In this document: piece by piece, positions 57,899 through 64,000 of the stretch | Numbering within the stretch: the first letter of the stretch is position 1 | Layout: each line of letters starts with the position of its first letter | NCBI GenBank assembly: GCA_948566455.1 | Contig: CAOYQO010000006.1 | Coordinates: 87,406-151,405, forward strand | Direction of reading: 5' to 3' | Length of the DNA stretch: 64,000 nucleotides | From: an uncultured Phocaeicola sp. | Lineage (GTDB): Bacteria > Bacteroidota > Bacteroidia > Bacteroidales > Bacteroidaceae | The notes under the pieces: model-generated | Told to the model about the DNA's origin: nothing | What the model saw: the letters and a program-made list of their open reading frames with translations, nothing else | The model's database searches: none | Translations under genes and position numbers: made by a program

Positions 57899-59596
57899 AT
57901 GGCAACAGTTGACGATAAAAAGATTATCTTTTCTATGGTAGGGCTGAACAAGACCATTCAGCAGAACAATAAGCAGGTGTTGAAGAACATCTATCTTTCG
58001 TTCTTTTATGGCGCAAAGATCGGTATCATCGGTTTGAATGGTTCCGGTAAATCTACCTTGCTGAAGATTATCGCCGGGTTGGACAAGTCTTATCAGGGCG
58101 AAGTGGTATTTTCACCGGGTTACTCAGTAGGCTATCTGGCTCAGGAGCCTTATCTGGATCCTACAAAAACTGTAAAAGAGATTGTAATGGAAGGTGTGCA
58201 GCCCATTGTAGATGCATTGACTGAGTATGAAGAGATCAATCAGAAGTTTGGTTTGCCTGAATACTACGAGGATGCTGATAAGATGGACAAGCTATTTGCA
58301 CGTCAGGGAGAGTTGCAGGATATTATCGATGCAACTGATGCCTGGAATCTGGATAGTAAATTAGAGCGTGCTATGGATGCCCTTCGTTGCCCGCCCGAAG
58401 ATGCAAGCGTGGAACATCTTTCTGGAGGTGAACGCCGTCGTGTGGCACTCTGTCGCTTGTTGTTGCAGAAGCCTGACGTACTGTTGCTGGATGAGCCTAC
58501 CAACCACCTTGATGCTGAATCTATCGATTGGTTGGAGCAACATTTACAACAATACGAAGGTACAGTAATTGCTGTTACTCACGACCGTTATTTCCTTGAT
58601 CATGTAGCAGGCTGGATTCTTGAATTAGACCGTGGTGAAGGTATTCCTTGGAAGGGTAACTACTCCAGCTGGCTGGAGCAGAAGACTAAGCGTATGGAAA
58701 TGGAGGAAAAGACAGCCAGTAAGCGCCGTAAAACATTGGAACGTGAATTGGAGTGGGTGCGTATGGCTCCTAAAGCACGTCAGGCGAAAGGTAAAGCACG
58801 TTTGAACTCTTACGATAAATTGATGAACGAAGACATCAAGGAGAAGGAAGAGAAACTGGAAATCTTCATTCCCAATGGTCCGCGTCTTGGTAATAAAGTT
58901 ATCGAAGCAAAACATGTGGCAAAGGCCTATGGTGATAAGTTACTGTTTGATGATCTCAATTTTATGCTTCCTCCCAATGGTATCGTTGGTGTTATCGGTC
59001 CTAACGGTGCCGGTAAAACTACGCTGTTCCGTCTGATTATGGGATTGGAAACTGTAGATAAAGGTGAGTTTGAAGTAGGAGAGACCGTAAAGGTGGCTTA
59101 TGTAGACCAGCAACACAGTGACATCGATCCGAATAAAAGTGTTTATCAGGTAATCTCCGGTGGTACGGAACTGATTCGTATGGGTGGACGCGATATTAAT
59201 GCGCGTGCTTACCTGTCACGCTTTAATTTCTCTGGTGGTGATCAGGAGAAACTTTGTGGCGTACTTTCCGGTGGTGAACGCAATCGCCTGCATCTTGCTA
59301 TGGCATTGAAAGAAGAGGGTAACGTACTGTTATTGGACGAACCTACCAATGATATTGACGTGAATACACTTCGCGCTCTTGAAGAAGGTCTTGAAGATTT
59401 TGCCGGATGTGCCGTAATCATCAGTCACGATCGTTGGTTCCTCGATCGTATTTGTACTCACATTCTTGCGTTCGAAGGAGACTCCAATGTCTTCTATTTC
59501 GAAGGTTCTTATTCAGAATATGAGGAAAATAAACAGAAACGTTTAGGAAAAGAAGAACCTACCCGTGTTCGTTATAGAAAGCTAATGAATGATTAA
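57899..59596 (+). CDS. ettA: Energy-dependent translational throttle protein EttA (ABC-F)
   Basis: 565-residue soluble ABC-F protein with two nucleotide-binding domains. Walker A motifs are GLNGSGKST near residue 41 and GPNGAGKTT near residue 364. Signatures are LSGGERRRVAL near residue 176 and LSGGERNRLHL near residue 457. Walker B motifs are VLLLDEPTNHLD and VLLLDEPTNDID. The linker (about 255-305) has the P-site interaction motif with RRKTLERELEWVRMAPKARQAKGKARL, and an arm insertion follows the first Walker A as in EttA. The family binds the ribosomal E site and gates elongation by ATP level. Confidence 0.92.
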   Translation: MATVDDKKIIFSMVGLNKTIQQNNKQVLKNIYLSFFYGAKIGIIGLNGSGKSTLLKIIAGLDKSYQGEVVFSPGYSVGYLAQEPYLDPTKTVKEIVMEGVQPIVDALTEYEEINQKFGLPEYYEDADKMDKLFARQGELQDIIDATDAWNLDSKLERAMDALRCPPEDASVEHLSGGERRRVALCRLLLQKPDVLLLDEPTNHLDAESIDWLEQHLQQYEGTVIAVTHDRYFLDHVAGWILELDRGEGIPWKGNYSSWLEQKTKRMEMEEKTASKRRKTLERELEWVRMAPKARQAKGKARLNSYDKLMNEDIKEKEEKLEIFIPNGPRLGNKVIEAKHVAKAYGDKLLFDDLNFMLPPNGIVGVIGPNGAGKTTLFRLIMGLETVDKGEFEVGETVKVAYVDQQHSDIDPNKSVYQVISGGTELIRMGGRDINARAYLSRFNFSGGDQEKLCGVLSGGERNRLHLAMALKEEGNVLLLDEPTNDIDVNTLRALEEGLEDFAGCAVIISHDRWFLDRICTHILAFEGDSNVFYFEGSYSEYEENKQKRLGKEEPTRVRYRKLMND

Positions 59597-59644
59597 TAAT
59601 TGCTAGGAATCTGATAGCATAAATTATATTTTAGTGACAAATAG

Positions 59645-59673
59645 AAAGCCCTGCAAAAATCTTGTAGGGCTTT
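59645..59673 (+). terminator. Terminator of ettA
   Basis: Arms 59645-59656 and 59662-59673 pair over 12 bases with one G-T (AGCCCTGC/GTAGGGCT core) and are followed by six T. Confidence 0.88.
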
Positions 59674-59755
59674 TTTGTTATAAAAAGTTTCAATAACTCC
59701 TATATACCCTAAAATTTTGTAGCAGAAATGTAATACAAATCTAAATCTTATTAAT

Positions 59756-59763
59756 TATATTTG
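59756..59763 (+). promoter_or_regulatory. -7 element TATATTTG of the TonB receptor gene
   Basis: An exact TAnnTTTG 71 bases before the ATG at 59835. The -33 region lacks TTTG at normal spacing. Confidence 0.5.
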
Positions 59764-59788
59764 CGTCTTAAAACAGTATTTAATACTT

Positions 59789-59821
59789 AATTAACAATTC
59801 TAATTAACACATTTAATTAAC
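59789..59821 (+). repeat. Three AATTAAC direct repeats, 13-bp period, in TonB receptor leader
   Basis: AATTAAC at 59789, 59802 and 59815, exactly 13 bases apart, within the 5' untranslated region. Confidence 0.6.
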
Positions 59822-59834
59822 AAAAAACAGAAGT

Positions 59835-62555
59835 ATGAAAAAACATCTAATTCATTTCCTGTTGATGGCAGTGCTGTCCGTATTTAGTGCTGCGGCATTT
59901 GCTCAGACAGCAGTGAGGGGGCAGCTTGTTGACTCCGAAACAGGCGAACCGTTGGTGGGTGCTGCCGTTATGGTAGAAGGCACTTCACAAGGTACGGTGA
60001 CCGATATTGATGGTTATTTTAAGCAAAGTGTTGCTCAAGGTGGAACACTGCTGTTCAAGTATGTAGGTTTTAAAGACCTTAAGAAGAAAATAACACAGAA
60101 GGGAGCTTCTGTTGATTTGGGTACTATCAAGATGGAACCGGATGCAGTGATGCTGGCGGACGTTACGATTACTTCGTCGGTGGCTGTGGCTCGTAAGACT
60201 CCGATTGCCGTGTCTACAGTAGATCCGATTTTTATCGAAGAAAAGCTGGGTACACAGGAGTTTCCCGAAATCTTAAAATCTACGCCGGGTGTATATAGTA
60301 CGAAAGACGGTGGTGGTTATGGTGACTCTAAAACTGTAATTCGCGGTTTCAAGCAAGAAAATGTAGCTGTTATGATTAATGGCGTACCAATGAATGGTAT
60401 GGAGAATAATAAGGTATATTGGTCCAATTGGGCAGGTTTGTCCGATGTTACCCGCTCAATGCAAGTACAGCGCGGTTTGGGTGCTTCTAAAGTTGCTTCT
60501 CCTGCAGTGGGTGGTTCAATCAATGTTATAACTAAAAGCACAGAGGCTACGAAAGGTGGTTTTGTTTCCTACGGTATGGGTAATGACGGTTACAACAAAA
60601 TTTTGTTTAGTGTTTCCTCTGGCTTGTCAAAAGATGGATGGGCATTTACTTTGCTTGGTGGTAAAACATGGGGTGATGGTTATGTTCAGGGTACTGAGTT
60701 TGAAGGGTATAACTACTTTATCAGTGTAGCAAAACGCTTCAATGATAACCATCAATTAACATTTAGTGCTTTTGCAGCTCCTCAAAAACATTATCAACGT
60801 AGCAATCAAGATGGGTTGACCATTAAAGAGTGGCAAAGAGTTAAAAATTACATGGGTAGTGATAGTCCTTATAAATATAATCCTACTTATGGTTTCGGTA
60901 AAAATGGTGAGCGTAAAATGACTCAGTATAACGAATACCATAAACCTCAAATCTCATTGAACCACTTGTGGCAGATTGATCAGAAATCAAGTTTGAGTAC
61001 GGCTTTATATGTGTCTATTGGGCGTGGCAACGGATATAGCGGACAGACTGATAATGATCATAAAAATATGTGGTATGGTGCAAGTAATGGTATAGTGAAT
61101 ACGACTTTCCGTAATGCAGATGGAACATTTGCCTATGATCAGATTCAGGAAATGAATGAACAAAGTACTACAGGTTCTAAGATGGTAATGAGTAAGAACT
61201 TGAATAATCATATGTGGTATGGTTTACTTTCTACTTATACAACAAAGTTTGGAGAGTATTTAGATTTTTATGGGGGTGTTGATTTCCGTTATTATAAAGG
61301 ATTGCACCAAAACAAGATCGTTGATCTTTATAATGGAGCATATTATGTAGATTATAATCGTGGTAATGTAAAAGCTGAGAATTATGCGGGAGCTGGTACC
61401 GCAGAGTTTAAAAATAAGAAATTGCAGGTTGGTGATGTTGTTTATCGTGACTATGACGGTTTTGTTATGTCAGAAGGTGTATTTGGACAATTGGAATACA
61501 ATCGTGATAAGCTGAGTGCATTCGTTTCAGGTTCTGTTTCCAATACAGGTTACTGGCGTTACGATCGTTTCTATTATGACAAACAACATGCAAAGTCTGA
61601 TACAAACAACTATCTAGGCTGGAACCTTAAGGGTGGGGTAAACTATAATCTGACGGAGAATCATAATGTATTCTTCAACTTGGGTTATATTAGTCGTGCT
61701 CCAATGTTTGATGCAGCTTTCATTAATTCTCAGAATAGCCATGCTTTGAATCCTGATGCCAAGAACGAAAAAATTTTCTCTTTTGAATTAGGCTATGGGT
61801 ATCGTAGTCGTTTCTTCACAGCTAATGTGAATGCTTACTATACGAAGTGGATGGATAAAACAATGACAAGATCTCAAGACTTTAAGTATACTGGTGACAG
61901 TGGGCAAACTGTTAATGACCGTTGGACAGTGAATATGCAAGGTGTTGATGCACGCCATATGGGTGTGGAGCTTGATTTTGTTGTTAAACCATTCCAATGG
62001 ATGGATGTTACTGGTATGTTCTCTATTGGTGACTGGCGTTGGGATTGCGATGCGAATGGTTATTTCTACAACACAGCAGGTGAACCGTTGAAAGATCTTG
62101 ATGGTGGAATAGCATCTGGTATAGGAGCTTCAGATCATGCAAAAGCTAACTTCAAAATGGACAACATTCATGTGGGTGGTGCAGCACAAACAACGGCGGC
62201 TTTAGGACTCAATGTACGTCCGATGAAAGGAGTACGTGTAGGGCTTGACTGGAATTTCTTTGGTCGCAACTATGCTGACTATGCTATCAGTGCTAGTGGA
62301 TTAGCGCCCAATGCAAAGATAGCAATTAATGAACCATGGAGAATACCTTCCTATAGTACATTTGATTTGAATGCTGGATACACCTTTGATTTTGGTAAAG
62401 TGCGTGCAACCTTGAGCGGTAATGTGAATAATCTGTTTAATCAGGAGTATATTGCTGATGCTTATGATGGATCAGATAGTAACTGGGAAACTGCATATCG
62501 CGTGCTCTATGGCTTTGGCCGTACTTATAACGTAAGATTGAAGTTCACATTCTAA
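59835..62555 (+). CDS. TonB-dependent outer membrane receptor with carboxypeptidase-regulatory-like domain
   Basis: 906 residues. Signal peptide 1-23 (AAAFAQ), CarboxypepD_reg-like domain about 27-110 (GQLVDSETGEPLVGAAVMVEG), plug about 125-235 (PEILKSTPGVYSTKDGGG, VQRGLGASKVASPAVGGSINVIT) and a 22-strand barrel ending in a C-terminal Phe (YNVRLKFTF). It is shorter than SusC and has no TonB-box-linked SusD partner. Instead the next gene, 19 bases on, encodes a repeat lipoprotein, which is the likely surface partner. The substrate is unknown; the plug has no Cys pair like that of the other receptor. Confidence 0.87.
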   Translation: MKKHLIHFLLMAVLSVFSAAAFAQTAVRGQLVDSETGEPLVGAAVMVEGTSQGTVTDIDGYFKQSVAQGGTLLFKYVGFKDLKKKITQKGASVDLGTIKMEPDAVMLADVTITSSVAVARKTPIAVSTVDPIFIEEKLGTQEFPEILKSTPGVYSTKDGGGYGDSKTVIRGFKQENVAVMINGVPMNGMENNKVYWSNWAGLSDVTRSMQVQRGLGASKVASPAVGGSINVITKSTEATKGGFVSYGMGNDGYNKILFSVSSGLSKDGWAFTLLGGKTWGDGYVQGTEFEGYNYFISVAKRFNDNHQLTFSAFAAPQKHYQRSNQDGLTIKEWQRVKNYMGSDSPYKYNPTYGFGKNGERKMTQYNEYHKPQISLNHLWQIDQKSSLSTALYVSIGRGNGYSGQTDNDHKNMWYGASNGIVNTTFRNADGTFAYDQIQEMNEQSTTGSKMVMSKNLNNHMWYGLLSTYTTKFGEYLDFYGGVDFRYYKGLHQNKIVDLYNGAYYVDYNRGNVKAENYAGAGTAEFKNKKLQVGDVVYRDYDGFVMSEGVFGQLEYNRDKLSAFVSGSVSNTGYWRYDRFYYDKQHAKSDTNNYLGWNLKGGVNYNLTENHNVFFNLGYISRAPMFDAAFINSQNSHALNPDAKNEKIFSFELGYGYRSRFFTANVNAYYTKWMDKTMTRSQDFKYTGDSGQTVNDRWTVNMQGVDARHMGVELDFVVKPFQWMDVTGMFSIGDWRWDCDANGYFYNTAGEPLKDLDGGIASGIGASDHAKANFKMDNIHVGGAAQTTAALGLNVRPMKGVRVGLDWNFFGRNYADYAISASGLAPNAKIAINEPWRIPSYSTFDLNAGYTFDFGKVRATLSGNVNNLFNQEYIADAYDGSDSNWETAYRVLYGFGRTYNVRLKFTF

Positions 62556-62574
62556 ACCTTTAAGAAGTACGATT

Positions 62575-63897
62575 ATGAATAAAAAAATGATATTTAGTTT
62601 GTTTGCAATACTACTTCTTTTAGTAGGTTGCGATTATAATGACAAGTATTTTGATGGATACGATGATACCCTTGTAACTGATGTTATTCAGTATGAGGGT
62701 GATTTCACAGGGAAGTATCCTGCAGAAGGATATTTCACAGATAGAGGAGCCCTACAGAATGAACTAAACAGTATGCTAAAGAAGATTTATCCTTATTGTG
62801 ATAAAGGTTCCATGGCAAAGGTTAATGTGCTTTTTGGTGACATTACTGTGGATTATGAACCAGTAACAGCGGATGTTTCTTATGAATTGACGACTGAGGA
62901 TTATGATGCGATGGGTACAGATGCGGGGCAACCAGGAAAATATAATAATTTTGATTCTAGTATGGATGTTGATGCTTATTTGAAGATATTTTGTTCTGAA
63001 AAATATGCAAGCCTTGCTGAAGGAAAGATTATTAGTATTACTTATAAATATTATGCAAGTGGGACTACTTCTAGCTTAGTAAAGACTTATAAGAAGGGAG
63101 TAAATGACTGGGAAGAATTCAGTAGCTTTACACCGGACAAAAAATATGAGTTGACCAATGAAGATTATGATGCTATGGGCACTGAAAGTGGGACACCGGG
63201 CAAGTATAATAATTTTGATTCAAATATGGATGTAGATTTTTATTTAACTACTTTCTTGAAACAAAAATTAGCTTATGCCAAGTCAGGGACTACTTGTGAA
63301 GTGACATATAAGTATTATGCAAATAAGATAACCACTGATGAAAAAGCCCTATATAAGTATGATGGTAATGCATGGGCTGCATACGATCCGTTTGCTGAGA
63401 ATTTGGCTGTGTCTACGAAGATTGCAGAACTCTCTTTCGATGGTAGTACGTGGACACTGCTTCGTTTACTGGGTGGAAATTATGTGATTACTTTTGCCGC
63501 TGAAGATTACCAGACGTTGGTGAATTGGGTCGCTGAGAATAAACCGGCTTTCATGAGTAGTCAGAATCCTACTACGGAAGAATATTACTTTGGTTCTTCT
63601 GGTAAGTATGGTAATATCAATAACAAATATGGTACTTGGAAGGCTTATTATAATATTGATGGATATTTGGATGGTAAGACTGACGAAGAAACACAAGAAA
63701 TTATGGATGAGCGTCTTGCATTTGGTATTTCTGAAATTCTTTTGCCATCATGGATTACTGAACCGGATCCGGGTTTAAGCTATATAGTAGTCTATAAGAT
63801 ATATTCTGGCCGTGGTGATGGCAATTATGCTATGTCATTCATGTATAATGAAGAGACTGGAAAATATGAAAAAACAGCAGGTCCAGTAGCTCGATAA
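62575..63897 (+). CDS. Surface lipoprotein with about 88-residue repeats, partner of the TonB receptor
   Basis: 440 residues with a lipoprotein signal (LLVGC, Cys19). The mature part contains two near-identical repeats starting at residues 103 and 191 (YELTTEDYDAMGTDAGQPGK and YELTNEDYDAMGTESGTPGK, each followed by YNNFDSxMDVDxYL and a TYKYYA strand). A third, diverged copy begins near residue 304 (YVITFAAEDYQTL, SGKYGNINNKYGTW). I do not recognise a named family. The position 19 bases after the receptor gene and the lipoprotein signal suggest it captures the ligand at the cell surface, as SusD does for SusC. A terminator follows. Confidence 0.7.
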   Translation: MNKKMIFSLFAILLLLVGCDYNDKYFDGYDDTLVTDVIQYEGDFTGKYPAEGYFTDRGALQNELNSMLKKIYPYCDKGSMAKVNVLFGDITVDYEPVTADVSYELTTEDYDAMGTDAGQPGKYNNFDSSMDVDAYLKIFCSEKYASLAEGKIISITYKYYASGTTSSLVKTYKKGVNDWEEFSSFTPDKKYELTNEDYDAMGTESGTPGKYNNFDSNMDVDFYLTTFLKQKLAYAKSGTTCEVTYKYYANKITTDEKALYKYDGNAWAAYDPFAENLAVSTKIAELSFDGSTWTLLRLLGGNYVITFAAEDYQTLVNWVAENKPAFMSSQNPTTEEYYFGSSGKYGNINNKYGTWKAYYNIDGYLDGKTDEETQEIMDERLAFGISEILLPSWITEPDPGLSYIVVYKIYSGRGDGNYAMSFMYNEETGKYEKTAGPVAR

Positions 63898-63931
63898 TTT
63901 GGATGATGTGCTAACAGATTTAATAAAATAT

Positions 63932-63961
63932 GGAGATGTGTCAACACTAAGGCACATCTCC
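63932..63961 (+). terminator. Terminator of the TonB receptor-lipoprotein operon
   Basis: Perfect 9-base arms GGAGATGTG (63932-63940) and CACATCTCC (63953-63961) followed by seven T. Confidence 0.9.
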
Positions 63962-64000
63962 TTTTTTTATATTTAAATGTTTTTTTTCTCTATGCGACTC

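Noticed and set aside
59835..63897. SusC/SusD pair
   Set aside because: The receptor is too short for SusC and the lipoprotein is a beta-type repeat protein without SusD helical repeats.

Overview
The window is a chromosomal segment of a Bacteroides-type bacterium (order Bacteroidales). Evidence for this: promoters of the form TTTG-N19-21-TAnnTTTG ahead of many genes, weak or absent Shine-Dalgarno sites, carboxypeptidase-regulatory-domain TonB receptors, Bacteroidetes-typical families (DUF4251, DUF3575, DUF4492, DUF4878, T9SS plug domain), class III fructose bisphosphatase, and cytochrome bd. It carries no rRNA, CRISPR array, phage or insertion sequence that I can see.

Layout. 1-8425 is the distal end of an AT-rich surface polysaccharide (capsule or O-antigen) operon on the plus strand: a truncated gene, a UDP-GlcNAc 4,6-dehydratase and a 2-epimerase of the L-FucNAc pathway (the middle enzyme is missing), an Asp-box protein, a WbuB-like glycosyltransferase, an acetyltransferase, a deacetylase, a nucleotide-sugar reductase and the lipid-carrier sugar-phosphate transferase, closed by a terminator. 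8555-16947 holds an orphan histidine kinase, a 5'-nucleotidase, a His-rich small protein with a TonB receptor and an AraC regulator, and a creatininase-family hydrolase. 17026-20349 (minus) holds two lipoproteins, a Crp/Fnr regulator and a MATE pump. 20628-20881 is a tRNA-Ser/Glu/Lys cluster. 20994-36640 is housekeeping metabolism: a transporter, fbp, a repeat protein, a sulfatase, an acyl-CoA ligase, GDP-fucose synthesis (gmd, fcl), a dicarboxylate symporter, and the oxidative pentose phosphate operon gnd-zwf-pgl. 36674-45827 holds a membrane protein, a bile-salt-hydrolase-like enzyme and a minus-strand operon tolC-adaptor-ATPase-permease-kinase-regulator. 46019-49047 is the cytochrome bd operon. 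49279-57535 (minus) holds envelope genes, including a MATE gene broken by one amber codon. 57662-63897 holds tRNA-Lys, ettA, and a TonB receptor with a repeat lipoprotein.

What stands out beyond the genes. (1) Three near-identical TTTGAT-N4-(A/G)TCAAA palindromes surround the Crp/Fnr gene: one overlaps the -33 element of its own promoter, one sits about 41 bp upstream of the MATE start of transcription, and one at the same distance upstream of a candidate small RNA. (2) Two candidate minus-strand small RNA genes (about 18265-18162 and 39075-38961) share an AATAGAAT...TTAGTTTTT core ahead of a terminator. (3) Many intergenic gaps hold degenerate tandem repeats with a strict 7-bp (sometimes 8-bp) period but different sequences at each locus. 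(4) An exact 22-bp tandem array of near-palindromes follows cydB.

All calls come from reading the sequence and knowledge of the families; no database search was run.
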